A DNA stretch of 64,000 nt from Phycisphaerales bacterium (lineage in GTDB: Bacteria; Planctomycetota; Phycisphaerae; Tepidisphaerales; Tepidisphaeraceae), in NCBI GenBank assembly GCA_020847545.1, contig JADLBV010000091.1:16921-80920 (forward strand), given 5' to 3'. The notes beneath the pieces were generated by a model that was not told the DNA's origin, made no database searches, and saw nothing but the letters and a program-made list of their open reading frames with translations. Of this stretch, positions 54,326-63,845 are shown piece by piece; the stretch's first letter is position 1; every line of letters begins with the position of its first letter. The position numbers were made by a program, and so were the translations under genes.

Positions 54326-56146
54326 ATGCAAAAATACGTCGAGCTACTCGAAAAGCACGTGCAGTGGATCGCGCTGGGACTGGGCGCGATTTACCTGTTG
54401 TGGATGATCTACGGCTATGTGCTGCAATCGCCGGTCACCGCCAAATTGGGCGGCGACACGGTCACGCTGGCCAACGTGGACAAGACCACGCTGGAAGGCC
54501 CGGCGCGCCAACTGGAGGCGCGCATGAACGACAAGTCCAACCTTCAGATCAGCGCCGGCAAATTTTCCGACCAGTTCGCCGCCACCCTGCAGCGGGCGGA
54601 TGAAAAGCCCGTCGAACTGGCCGGCGCCTGGACCACCGGCAACCCCGAACCGATCAACCTCAACGAACAGCAAACCCCCGGCGGCGAAACCCACAACCCC
54701 GCCGGCGGAGTGGCCGAACTGCCGAAACTGGCCGCGCCAAAATACATCGCCAAATCGCAGGGACGGTCCACCGTCAGCCTGCCGGCGGAGAACACCGCAC
54801 AGCCCTCCAACTCCTCCGACAACGCCAACACCGCAGACAAGCAGTGGGTTTCACTCAGTTTTGATGTGGACACCGCCGCCATGTCAAAGGCGTTCAAGGA
54901 AGCCAAAATCCCCGAACAACTGCAATCCACCTATTTTCTGACCGTTGATCTGGTGCGTGAAGAGCAGGGTGCGGATGGGCAATGGACAAACGCCGTGACC
55001 GTCAAGCCATTGTCGATCTATCACATGATGCCGATGCCACCCGCCAACGACTGGCAGGGTGAGGTCGCCTATGCCGACTGGGCATCCAAAAACCAATCGA
55101 CCATCATCCAGCCGATCTTTTATCAGGTTGTCAAGGCCGACCCGTGGCTTCCGCCGGGGTTTGATCTGAAAAAATATCAGGAGGAAAACAAACCCCCGCA
55201 ACCCTTCGACCCGGCCCATCCCCCCACCGACCGCAAATGGACCGATGAGGAGCGCAAGCAGGTCGAGCAATACCGCCGCGAGGAAGAGAAGCGCAAACAG
55301 GAAGAGCGTAGGCGCCGATCGCAGGAACAGCGTAACAACCGCCGTCCCACCGGTCCCGGCGGGCCTGGAGGAATACCCGGCATGCCCGGTGGTGGCGGCC
55401 GATTCGCCCCGCGCGACACTCAACGCCCCGGCGTACCCCCGATGCCACCCGGTATGCTTCCTCCCGGAATGCCGGGGATGCCTGGCATGCCTGGTATGCC
55501 GGGCATGCCTCCCGGTTATCCCGGCGCGCCGGGAATGCCGGGCATGAACCCGCCGCAACAGCAGCCTCTGAATCCGAATCTGCCCCCTCCGCCGCAGATT
55601 CCCACCGGCCCGTTCAACCCGGCGCAGCAGCCGACGATCACTGTCTGGATTCACGATGACAGCGTCCATCCGGGCAAGACCTATCGCTACAAGATGCGAT
55701 ACGCGGTCAAGAATCCCATTTACAAGGTGACACCGGTCGCCAAAAACGCCAAGGACGCCGATGTCTTCGCCATTTACAGCGACTACAGCGACTGGAGCAC
55801 GACGATCTCCATCCCCGACCTGACCAATTTCTTCGTCAAGGCGAATTTCATGAATTCGCCAACCGTTAGCTTTGATGTCTTCACCTGGTCGGATGGCGAG
55901 GAACACAAAACCACCGTCAAGGTCGGTCCCGGCGACGAAATCGGCGGCACCGAAAACGGCATCAACTTCGCCACCGGCTGGACCCTGGTGGATGTGCGCC
56001 AGGATGTTCGCGGCGACACCTATGTCCTGCTGGTCAGCGACAAGGGAAACCTGATGCGCCGGGATTTCCGAACCGATCAATCCAATCCCCGTTACCAGGA
56101 ACTGCAGGATGCCGTCGAAGCCGCCAAGGTGGCCACGGCGCGCTAG
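54326..56146 (+). CDS. Membrane-anchored protein with Arg/Glu-rich and Gly-Met-Pro segments
   Basis: A 606-residue protein: membrane helix at about 15-34 (WIALGLGAIYLLWMIYGYVL), an Asn/Ala-rich region, a charged coiled-coil (RKQVEQYRREEEKRKQEERR) near 300-335, a collagen-like Gly-Met-Pro run at about 348-411, and a C-terminal beta domain with VWIHDDSVHPGKTYRYKMRY. I do not recognise a family. Its place at the end of the pilM operon suggests a pilus assembly or envelope role. Confidence 0.6.
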   Translation: MQKYVELLEKHVQWIALGLGAIYLLWMIYGYVLQSPVTAKLGGDTVTLANVDKTTLEGPARQLEARMNDKSNLQISAGKFSDQFAATLQRADEKPVELAGAWTTGNPEPINLNEQQTPGGETHNPAGGVAELPKLAAPKYIAKSQGRSTVSLPAENTAQPSNSSDNANTADKQWVSLSFDVDTAAMSKAFKEAKIPEQLQSTYFLTVDLVREEQGADGQWTNAVTVKPLSIYHMMPMPPANDWQGEVAYADWASKNQSTIIQPIFYQVVKADPWLPPGFDLKKYQEENKPPQPFDPAHPPTDRKWTDEERKQVEQYRREEEKRKQEERRRRSQEQRNNRRPTGPGGPGGIPGMPGGGGRFAPRDTQRPGVPPMPPGMLPPGMPGMPGMPGMPGMPPGYPGAPGMPGMNPPQQQPLNPNLPPPPQIPTGPFNPAQQPTITVWIHDDSVHPGKTYRYKMRYAVKNPIYKVTPVAKNAKDADVFAIYSDYSDWSTTISIPDLTNFFVKANFMNSPTVSFDVFTWSDGEEHKTTVKVGPGDEIGGTENGINFATGWTLVDVRQDVRGDTYVLLVSDKGNLMRRDFRTDQSNPRYQELQDAVEAAKVATAR

Positions 56147-56302
56147 GCTCTGCCTGAAAATACCGATGGCCCGCGATGGACCGCAATCAGGCCGGTGGCA
56201 AGGCGTCGGCGACGAAGCATTTTGATACTACGGCGAGAAGGCGTGACCAAGCGAGAAGGGGATAAAGCCGCTGGCCGTGTCCCCATCTACACCCCCGCCG
56301 GG

Positions 56303-56338
56303 TTGCTGGTGAGGGGGAATGTCCCGATTCACCAGCAA
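56303..56338. repeat. Inverted repeat downstream of the pilM operon
   Basis: Perfect 10-bp arms TTGCTGGTGA and TCACCAGCAA with a 16-base loop that holds a further GGGA/TCCC stem. A likely transcript-end structure for the pilM operon. The surrounding 56147-56395 contains no gene. Confidence 0.6.
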
Positions 56339-56395
56339 TCCGTGGGGCATCGCCCTCTGGTTGGGGTGGGTCTTCAAGTCGGGTTGGGGGATGGG

Positions 56396-56809
56396 CTAAA
56401 AATCCACCCGTCGACCTTCGGCCGGCGCGCCGTTGTCGATGCTGCGCAGCCAGTTGATCGGGCCATAGATGCACAGACTCAGGATTCCCGCCGGCATCCC
56501 GCCCAGGCGGTTTAAGCGCAGCCGCATCGGATCGGCCAGGGAAGCGTCCACATTGTCGGGATTGAGAATCCCCCCCGCATCGGCCGGCTCCATCTGTCCG
56601 GTGGCGCCGACCGACATGATGTCGCCCAGCAGAATCCCGCCCAGTTTCGACTCATCGATCCGGCAGGGGCTGTCCAGATGCAGGTCCCAGGTGTAGGCGT
56701 CGATGGACTCGATGGATGTGAACCGCGGCCCGCCGCTCCAGAGGGGGGCGGGTTGCAGGTGGCGCAGTGCGTTTTCCTTGCGATGGGGAGGTCGTTTGTG
56801 TGTCAACAT
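56396..56809 (-). CDS. Hypothetical protein
   Basis: A 137-residue protein, start ATG at 56809 with GAGGATT upstream; the frame is open to 56881 but without a ribosome site. It has no signal peptide or membrane helix and no motif I recognise. The sequence is rich in Gly, Arg and Pro. It is followed upstream by the 220-residue gene in the same direction. Confidence 0.45.
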   Translation of the reverse strand: MLTHKRPPHRKENALRHLQPAPLWSGGPRFTSIESIDAYTWDLHLDSPCRIDESKLGGILLGDIMSVGATGQMEPADAGGILNPDNVDASLADPMRLRLNRLGGMPAGILSLCIYGPINWLRSIDNGAPAEGRRVDF

Positions 56810-56935
56810 GATAAATCCTCGTGAAAAGAAAAAGGGTGAGCCACAGAGGCACGGAGCACACAGAGAGATGTTCAAATTCAAACTTCCCTTTGTGTGACTC
56901 CGCGCCTTTGCGTTATGGCTTGGGCGTATTTCTCC

Positions 56936-57598
56936 TTACGCCGCGATCATTCGGCTGACCGCATCGGACCTTGGCCCGGCCTCGCCGGTGCGGTTGGTCC
57001 AGCGGGCGGCGACATGGGCCTTTTTGCCGATGTCCCCTTCCGCGTAGTCGATCATGAACGACCCCTTGGTCGCCACCCCCTTGAGGGACCACTTCTCCAG
57101 GTCCAGCGGCGGGTTGTCGCCGACGAAGACGAAGACCTGCGCCCCGACCGATCCTTCGGGCTTGGCGCGGCTGGAGGGGTTCGCCTCATCGCGGATGCGC
57201 ACCAGGTGCCGGCAGACATCCTCGCCGGCCAGTTCCAGCACCGGCTTGGTGGCGGGTGCCGGCACGGGGGTGGGGATGCGGTCGCGGATCGGCAGCCCGA
57301 TGTCGTTCCTCTGCGCCGCCGTCACGCCGGGATTGGCCTGAATGCGGGCGCTCAAAGAGCGCAGGGCGGCGACAAGCTGCCCCTTGGCGATGTCCTTCTC
57401 GATCAGCTTCGAGCCGGTGCGCGTCGCCGGATCGTTGGCAACCGCAAAGGCGCCCGCGTAGGCGCTGACCAGTGTCGCCAGGCTGGTCGCATCTGAATTG
57501 ATCAGACCGTAGCTGGCAAATTCACCGCTGAGCGTGGTGGAGAACGTTTGCGCGAAGGTCAGTAGATCGGCCTCGCGCGACGGAATAAAATCGGCCAT
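56936..57598 (-). CDS. Planctomycete-type conserved hypothetical protein
   Basis: A 220-residue protein with AAAGGAGG before the ATG. The N-terminal half is helical (READLLTFAQTFSTTLS, DATSLATLVSAYAGAFAVAN), followed by VTAAQRNDIGLPIRDRIPTP and a C-terminal beta domain (SFMIDYAEGDIGKKAHVAAR, RTGEAGPRS). I recognise this layout from small families repeated in planctomycete and Bacteroidetes genomes, of unknown function; the C-terminal part may be fibronectin-like. Confidence 0.6.
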   Translation of the reverse strand: MADFIPSREADLLTFAQTFSTTLSGEFASYGLINSDATSLATLVSAYAGAFAVANDPATRTGSKLIEKDIAKGQLVAALRSLSARIQANPGVTAAQRNDIGLPIRDRIPTPVPAPATKPVLELAGEDVCRHLVRIRDEANPSSRAKPEGSVGAQVFVFVGDNPPLDLEKWSLKGVATKGSFMIDYAEGDIGKKAHVAARWTNRTGEAGPRSDAVSRMIAA

Positions 57599-58037
57599 GA
57601 CAGGCCTCCTTTATAACAATGCCGACAGTCCATGACCAAGGCGCGGCGCGGGACATTCCCGCGCGAATATGGGGCGCTGGTGCCGCTGGCTGCCGGAACG
57701 GTTTGTCAAAGAGTGAACAATCACCCGGCTCTGAACGAGCCACCGGGGCCTGACAGGAATCATTAATTCCCGCAGACAACAATCAGTTCGGCGGGAATTC
57801 AGGGGGGCTTTAGATAAAAATTAAAATATTTTTTTGCCGCCAATGGGAACCGTCGTCCCAAAAGAGGGCGAAGGGGAGCGACATCACAACCCAAACCCCA
57901 AACATCATCCCCCCGCGCGGGCAAAGGGTGTGACTTGTCCCCCCGGCCGGTGTATATTTCCCATCAACTCCAATCGATGCGGGAAATGTGCCGTCATGCT
58001 TGCGGGCCGCGGCGGACAAGGGAGAGGAACCACAGCG
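57599..58037. other. Gene-free region with an inverted repeat
   Basis: No convincing gene. Arms AATTCCCGC (57765-57773) and GCGGGAATT (57791-57799) form a 9-bp stem with a 17-base loop. A minus-strand frame at 57810-58250 is Cys/Gly-rich, has no recognisable motif and overlaps the relic described next, so it is not called. Confidence 0.5.
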
Positions 58038-58244
58038 ATGACGGCAACCGGCATGACAACCCTCGACACCCTCCTCAATCAGTTCCGCGACGACCCCCGC
58101 AACAACCGGGACCTCGGCGATCGCTTCGAGCTGGCCGTTGGGAAGATTACCACCAACCGGACCACCAGTCTGGAACTGTGGCATTCCATAGGCGCATACG
58201 CCGACGAGCCACAGTGCCTTACAGAAAAGTGGGATGAGACGTAA
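58038..58244 (+). pseudogene. N-terminal remnant of a type ISP/COG4889-like restriction helicase
   Basis: A 68-residue frame carrying TTLDTLLNQFRDDPRNNRDL and GDRFE, the N-terminal signature of large type ISP restriction-helicase proteins of over 1000 residues. After the LAV that follows GDRFE the similarity is lost and the frame ends 29 residues on with an unrelated tail. The matching C-terminal remnant lies at 60970-61258. Confidence 0.65.
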
Positions 58245-58288
58245 CCACAAGGTTATTCAGACAGACAGCCGAAAAATGGACGGCAAGC

Positions 58289-60907
58289 ATGGCATTCACA
58301 CGAAAACGAGCGACTAAAGCATCCTATAACAACCCCGAGGCGCTGTTTCACGATCTTCGTAGCCGTACCGTCGAAGGTTTATTGTCACACCAAGCGGATA
58401 TCCTACGCGAATACCACACGAAGGCGTTGAATCAGGCCGACGTGGCCATTGAACTGCCAACAGGCAGCGGAAAAACGCTGGTCGGACTGCTGATCGCCGA
58501 GTTTCGACGTGTGTCGCGTAACGAGAGAGTTCTTTACCTCTGCCCCACCAAGCAGTTGGTCCGTCAAACCGTCGAACAATCTGAAAAGAAATACGGCATC
58601 AAAGCGACCGCCTTCACTGGACCCAGCAGGGACTACGACCCATCCGACAAGTCAAGGTTCCAAGCTGCCCAGACAGTGGCCGTCGCCCCTTACAGCGCGC
58701 TGTTCAATACAAACCCGTTCTTTTCGTCACCGCAACTGATCATCCTTGACGATGCGCATGCGGCGGAAAATTACATAGCGTCCGCGTGGTCACTGGATAT
58801 CCAGCGGTCCGCCCATAAGACTTTGTATGGGGCGCTTTTAGAATTGCTCAAACCCCATCTGATACCGCACATCGCGGCTCGCTTCATCGATGATACCACT
58901 CAACCTGCGGACGCCGGTTGGATCGAGAAAATCCCATCTCCTTCCGTGATGGATTTACAGACAAATCTAAATGCCATCCTTGTTACGCATACGGCCGACA
59001 ATGATCTTAAGTATCCGTGGCAGTTCCTACAGGGGCATCTGGACACCTGCCACATCTATATCAGCCATGGCTCTATTCTGATTCGTCCCTACATTCCGCC
59101 CACGATGACGCATCAACCGTTCGCAGTGGCGAATCAGCGCGTTTATATGTCCGCGACACTTGGTCGCGGCGGTGATCTGGAACGTATCACGGGCGTGCGA
59201 AACCTCCATCGTCTACCCATCCCCAAAGGATGGGACAAACAAGGTATCGGCCGACGTTTTTTCTTGTTTCCTGAGCAAAGCCTTAAAGCGGAAGAAGTGA
59301 CGAATCTACTTCCGTGTCTGATGAAACAGGCGGGACGGTCTCTCATGTTGACGCCAAGCGACAAAGTAGCCGAAACCTGTCGCCAGATGGTCAAAGACAA
59401 GTTGCACTATCGAGTCTTCGGTGCCCACGATATCGAATCCTCCAAAGCGGAGTTCATCAGCACGCCAAACGCTGTTGCCATTCTGGCCAATCGCTACGAC
59501 GGCATCGACCTGATCGGGGACGACTGCCGACTGCTGGTGATTCAAGGTCTGCCGCGCGCCACCAATCTCCAGGAGCAATTCCTGATGGCTCGCATGGCGG
59601 CGGGAAACCTTCTGGATGACCGGATTCGCACACGCATTGTCCAGGCGGTCGGACGGTGTACACGCAGCGCAACGGACTATGCCGCCGTCTGCGTCCTGGG
59701 CAACGATTTTGACGATTGGTTGGTCCTCAATGAAAAGCGTTCCTTATTCCATCCCGAGTTGCAGGGTGAATTGCAATTTGGCCTTAACCAGTCGATAGAA
59801 AAGACTCCGGAGGATTATGAGGAGAATCTCAAGATCTTCCTGAAACAGGGCGAGCAATGGGATGAAGTTGATGCTGAAATTGTCGAGCTGCGCGATGCCG
59901 CAACACAAGCTCCGATTCGAGGAGAGAAGGCGTTGATGGCTTCGGCGGATCGGGAAGTTCAGTACACCTATGCCTTGTGGAATCATGATTATGAGAGTGC
60001 GCTCGATTTCGCTCAGCGGATCGCCGCCGATCTATCGGGGGGTGAAACCAAGGGGTTTCGTGGATTCTGGTACTATCTTGCCGGCGCGGCTGCTGAACAA
60101 CTGTCTCGCCAAGTTGGCAGCGGACCACATTTGCGAGATGTCGCCGCAGATCAGTTCAACAAGGCGGCTGCATGCGCCCCCGCCCTCCCTTGGCTCAGAA
60201 CGCTCATCTCTTCGGCAATGGATGTGCGTGACCCGCAGGCATCGCTTGCTGAAGAATGCCTTCAGGCCAACGTGACTCATCTGGATGCCCTGTTCGAGAA
60301 AGCCGGTTTTTCATCGCCACGCAAGTTTGAGCGAGAAGCCAAAGCAATCCTTGATGGATTGGAGAGATCGGAAGCGATGCAGTTCGAGGAGGCCCATCGA
60401 AGATTAGGCTCCCTTCTCGGTTTCGAATCCGGCAACTCGGATGACACCGCCGCCCCGGACCCTTGGTGGGTTTCGGCCGGAAAGATATGCATCGTCTCGG
60501 AAGACAAGTCCGACAGTCAGCCCAACAACCCTGTTTCCGTCAAGCACGTCAGGCAGGCGGTGGGTCATCCCAAATTGGTATTGGACCACGTAAAACTTGC
60601 CGTAAATCCGAAAATAGCATGCATCCTCATTACACCCGCAACCACCATTCAGTCGGAAGCGGCAAGCCTGGCGGATGATCTCTTCTACTGGCAGATCAAT
60701 GAGTTCAGACAATGGGCCAATAACGCGATTGCAACAATCCGTACCTTGCGAAACGAATATCCGGGTCCGGGCAATCTCGGTTGGCGCGATGCGGCATCCA
60801 AAAGGCTTCAGAACGAAAAGCTTGATCCGATGTCCATCTTACAGCACGCCATGAAATTCAAACTGAAAGACCTGAGTGTTCATAAGAACAATGGAAGTAT
60901 TCCATGA
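58289..60907 (+). CDS. SF2 helicase with possible C-terminal nuclease-like domain
   Basis: An 872-residue DEAD/DEAH-type helicase. Motif I LPTGSGKT lies near residue 56, Ia LYLCPTKQL, motif II as LDDAHAAE near 152 (Asp-Asp-Ala-His), III MSATLGRGGD near 285, and VI QAVGRCTRS near 451. The stretch between II and III is long. Residues 570-700 are helical repeats. Near residues 723-740 (APDPWWV then SEDKSD) an Asp and Glu-x-Lys pair resembles a PD-(D/E)XK nuclease, followed by VSVKHVRQAVGHPKLVLDH. No family name is offered. It sits between the two fragments of another helicase gene. Confidence 0.75.
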   Translation: MAFTRKRATKASYNNPEALFHDLRSRTVEGLLSHQADILREYHTKALNQADVAIELPTGSGKTLVGLLIAEFRRVSRNERVLYLCPTKQLVRQTVEQSEKKYGIKATAFTGPSRDYDPSDKSRFQAAQTVAVAPYSALFNTNPFFSSPQLIILDDAHAAENYIASAWSLDIQRSAHKTLYGALLELLKPHLIPHIAARFIDDTTQPADAGWIEKIPSPSVMDLQTNLNAILVTHTADNDLKYPWQFLQGHLDTCHIYISHGSILIRPYIPPTMTHQPFAVANQRVYMSATLGRGGDLERITGVRNLHRLPIPKGWDKQGIGRRFFLFPEQSLKAEEVTNLLPCLMKQAGRSLMLTPSDKVAETCRQMVKDKLHYRVFGAHDIESSKAEFISTPNAVAILANRYDGIDLIGDDCRLLVIQGLPRATNLQEQFLMARMAAGNLLDDRIRTRIVQAVGRCTRSATDYAAVCVLGNDFDDWLVLNEKRSLFHPELQGELQFGLNQSIEKTPEDYEENLKIFLKQGEQWDEVDAEIVELRDAATQAPIRGEKALMASADREVQYTYALWNHDYESALDFAQRIAADLSGGETKGFRGFWYYLAGAAAEQLSRQVGSGPHLRDVAADQFNKAAACAPALPWLRTLISSAMDVRDPQASLAEECLQANVTHLDALFEKAGFSSPRKFEREAKAILDGLERSEAMQFEEAHRRLGSLLGFESGNSDDTAAPDPWWVSAGKICIVSEDKSDSQPNNPVSVKHVRQAVGHPKLVLDHVKLAVNPKIACILITPATTIQSEAASLADDLFYWQINEFRQWANNAIATIRTLRNEYPGPGNLGWRDAASKRLQNEKLDPMSILQHAMKFKLKDLSVHKNNGSIP

Positions 60908-60969
60908 TGGATGGGATGTACTTTGGGCACATAAGAGCATGTAGCGCCCGCACAGCGGACCTCCCCCAA

Positions 60970-61258
60970 GAAAGGCACGGTCGCGACGAGGGTTCGCAGT
61001 GCGGACCCTACGATCACCAAGGAGGACATCTTCTACATCGTCAACGGCAAACCGGCCCTCGAGTAGGTGATGGAGCGGTATCAGTTCACCCGCGATAAGG
61101 AGAGCGGAATCACCAACGACCCCAACGACTGGTGCAGCGAGCACGCCCAGCCCCGATACATCATCGACCTGATCGGCCGAATCGTGCGGGTGAGCATGGA
61201 GACGATCCAAATCGTCAAGTCATTGCCGGCGCTGAATGAGATCGTCCGGCCGACGTGA
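60970..61258 (+). pseudogene. C-terminal remnant of a type ISP/COG4889-like helicase, with in-frame TAG
   Basis: Reading frame 1 of this stretch gives TKEDIFYIVNGKPALE, then TAG at 61064-61066 where homologues have a tryptophan, then VMERYQFTRDKESGITNDPN and DWCSEHAQPRYIIDLIGRIV. That is the conserved C-terminal end of type ISP/COG4889-like restriction helicases. The gene lacks its middle and the end is broken, so it is a relic. Together with 58038-58244 it flanks the intact helicase. Confidence 0.7.
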
Positions 61259-61546
61259 ACCCCCGCATCCCGCCACATCGCGCCCGCGACACCCAGACCG
61301 CCGTGGCGAAGGAACTTGGAGGAGCGGATCCCCTCGCTACTCGACCGGGCGTTTCGCGGCGGGTTATAGCCCCGGAGGGATTTTCCAAGGCATGACCCCG
61401 GCGTCCGATTGCATTCGGAAATATTCGGCCCCGCGCCATCGGTCGCCCGAGGGATGCCTCCCAAAATCCACCTCAATGTCGGCGCGGGTGGGGAGGTTGG
61501 TGGCGTGGGAGGGGCTGGCCTTCAGATGGTGCAATACAGTTCGCCA
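61259..61546. other. Spacer, no recognisable gene
   Basis: GC-rich stretch between the helicase relic and the convergent gene at 61547. Open frames are short and show no motif; I see nothing identifiable. Confidence 0.5.
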
Positions 61547-63277
61547 TTACGTTTTTTTTGATTTCTTGACTTTCCGGACTGCCGGGAGTGGATAAGGGCG
61601 TATTCGTGAAAGTGCCACGCCAAAGCCCATGGCGCGCAGTTCCTGGCAATGATTCAGGAGGTCAACCTTGGCGAAAGTTGAAAGCGTTCCATCGAACAAA
61701 TTCGAAGTGAGAGTGGCACCGGCCGAAACGGTGTGCGACTTCGTCCGATCGCAGATGGCATAGACGACCGTTAACTCGTGTATCTGTTTGTTTCCCAGAT
61801 CCGCGAGCAATTGCTTTTGTCGGACGGTCAAATCAGCCATGCCGTTGCGCGCCGTGAATCCCGCCGAATGGACAATGTTTCTGAATGAATCGTCTTCGGA
61901 ATAAAACTTGCCTGAAACGCTGCCCTGCGCGAACAGGGCGCGGAGTTCAGCGCCGTTTGCTTCCTTGACATGAATGAGACACGTCTTTGCGCTGCTGGGC
62001 CCGAACAAGTCACAGAACTCAATGCCTGTTTCATTCGGAAGTATCACCAATCGTCTGTCGAGGAGAACGAAATTTGTGTGCGAAGAGTTGAACGCATCCT
62101 CGTCCTTGTGCGTTGCCTTGTCCCATTCATTGAGGCCCAGGGAAGCCGAATCGATGCATTCGATGTTATCCAGTTGTTTCGAGAGCGCTTTCACATAGCC
62201 GTCGCTGGCATGGTACCACGAAAGGTGGTCAAGGAAGTAATTGTCGTTCTTGTGGATGACGTCGCCGCAAATGAAGCGAAACAACGTGTCATCCTCGTTT
62301 TGGTTGTCGTCATAATCAATCCGAAGTCGCAATGCATCAAATACCTGAATCCGCTGCTGAGCAGACTTGATTTGCGAAAGCCGATCACGAACATGCTCGA
62401 ACACTTCTGAATTGGAAGCGGCGTCCTGCTTCCACTTTCCCGCGTGGAGAGTCCATTTCGTCGTCTCGCTGTTGAACACGTTTCGCAGCTCGCCTTCGAG
62501 AAACAGCACTTGGGAATCGTTCGGCTCATAATTGACCAGGCTTTCAATGAGCGTGGATTTCAGTTCCTCGATCAGTTGTTTATGTGCTTTTTTGTTCAGC
62601 CGCTCCAGGGACGGAATGGTGATGCGGTCCTTGCCTTGCTGCCAGAGAGTTTCAACGGCGGCGAGAAACGTCAGAATGTCTTCAAAGGCCTTGCTTCCAT
62701 TAACCGAAAGCGCATCGGTTCCTTGAATGCTGCTGCCGATCTTCTTCATCAGCGGATTCTTTGTCTTGTTCAGTTGCCCGCGCACATTCCTCAGAATACG
62801 GCGCAAGTTGTTCACGTCGTTCTTGGGGCTGTACCGCCCGCGAAAGTGCCGGTCGATGGAATTGACATTGCCGCCGGTGTCTCGCTGTGCCAGACTTCGT
62901 AGCTCGTCTTCGGAGAGTATTCGCTTTGCGAGCTCGACGCCGAACTGGTACTGCACATTCAATTTCTTGCGTAAGTGAATGTGCCCAACCCCGCCGGTAA
63001 CTCCATAGCAGGCGTTTGCAAACTTCACCAACAGGATAAAGCCAGGATTGAGGGTCTTCGGAATTTTTTTGTTGTCCTCATTCAGGTGGGCGAATGCGGG
63101 ATACCATGGCGCATCCTTGGCCCTCCCTTTGATAAACAAAAGCCGATACTCGAATCTTTGGTTGTCGATCTTGATGGTGTCTTCATCGACGACGAAGAAA
63201 CCCTTGAAGGCAACGTCATCAATGGCTGGAACATCAAGCCGATAGGTCGAGAGCTTGTGAAGTCTGTTTTGCGGCAT
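61547..63277 (-). CDS. TIGR04141/DUF6119-like sporadically distributed protein
   Basis: A 576-residue protein; the pattern TCLIHVKEANGAELRALFAQ followed by GSVSGKF in the C-terminal third is the core of the TIGR04141/DUF6119 family, as is the layout of a helical N-terminal part followed by a mixed domain. The start has GAGGGTGG upstream. The family is patchily spread and often found near mobile or defence genes; its activity is not known to me. The C terminus is Lys-rich (VRKVKKSKKT). It is convergent with the helicase patch. Confidence 0.65.
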   Translation of the reverse strand: MPQNRLHKLSTYRLDVPAIDDVAFKGFFVVDEDTIKIDNQRFEYRLLFIKGRAKDAPWYPAFAHLNEDNKKIPKTLNPGFILLVKFANACYGVTGGVGHIHLRKKLNVQYQFGVELAKRILSEDELRSLAQRDTGGNVNSIDRHFRGRYSPKNDVNNLRRILRNVRGQLNKTKNPLMKKIGSSIQGTDALSVNGSKAFEDILTFLAAVETLWQQGKDRITIPSLERLNKKAHKQLIEELKSTLIESLVNYEPNDSQVLFLEGELRNVFNSETTKWTLHAGKWKQDAASNSEVFEHVRDRLSQIKSAQQRIQVFDALRLRIDYDDNQNEDDTLFRFICGDVIHKNDNYFLDHLSWYHASDGYVKALSKQLDNIECIDSASLGLNEWDKATHKDEDAFNSSHTNFVLLDRRLVILPNETGIEFCDLFGPSSAKTCLIHVKEANGAELRALFAQGSVSGKFYSEDDSFRNIVHSAGFTARNGMADLTVRQKQLLADLGNKQIHELTVVYAICDRTKSHTVSAGATLTSNLFDGTLSTFAKVDLLNHCQELRAMGFGVALSRIRPYPLPAVRKVKKSKKT

Positions 63278-63845
63278 TTCAGTCCACCCTCAATTTCCTG
63301 AAATATAGATGCGTTCATCAAGCAGTGCGCTCATCAGCGCTGCTAAGACCAAATGCTTCCCATCCCCCGGCGGACACGGATCGTTCCCGTGGACGGGCTG
63401 ATCTTTTCCCATGAGAAAATCTTTCCGGAGAGTCCCGCCCGGCGAAGTGCTGCCGTGCTTTCGCAGCCCGGCCCGCGCATTCATGCCCGCCCGTGAGAAA
63501 CCCCAATGTGCCGCCCCATTAAGCCCGCTTGACCCGATGCCGTCAACTCAAGAGATGCGAAAAAATAAAATTGTTTCCACTCGATTTGGTGTTTCAAGCC
63601 GACCCTGTTGCACATCGCCCGGTTCGAATACCCGCTGGTCAACGTTCATCCAAGGCCCAAAACACCCGTTCTGCATTCGGTACGCAGAGTCCAGTATCCC
63701 CCTCGGCCATGGACAACCCCCACCCCCCCATAAAATCCCCCCGCCCGACATTAAAAAACGCCCATCCCATAAAATCCCCCCGCCGGGGGGTAAAAACCGC
63801 CAGCGGGTCCACCCCCTTTTGCCAGCAATGGAAGGAATCCTGCCG
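63278..63845. other. Low-complexity end region
   Basis: No convincing gene. A 19-bp direct repeat occurs at 63727-63745 and 63766-63784 (CCCATAAAATCCCCCCGCC). A minus-strand frame of 40 codons, 63290-63412, lies just upstream of the TIGR04141-like gene with no recognisable family. Confidence 0.5.

Noticed and set aside
57810..58250. 146-codon minus-strand frame
   Set aside because: No motif, overlaps the helicase relic on the other strand, and has compositional features of a shadow frame.
63290..63412. Small frame with GNDPCPPGDGKH resembling a SEC-C zinc motif
   Set aside because: The second Cys and the closing Cys/His residues of SEC-C are missing, and the frame is too short to support.
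63610..63640. T-loop-like GGTTCGAATACCC
   Set aside because: No acceptor stem or anticodon arm can be built around it, so it is not a tRNA.
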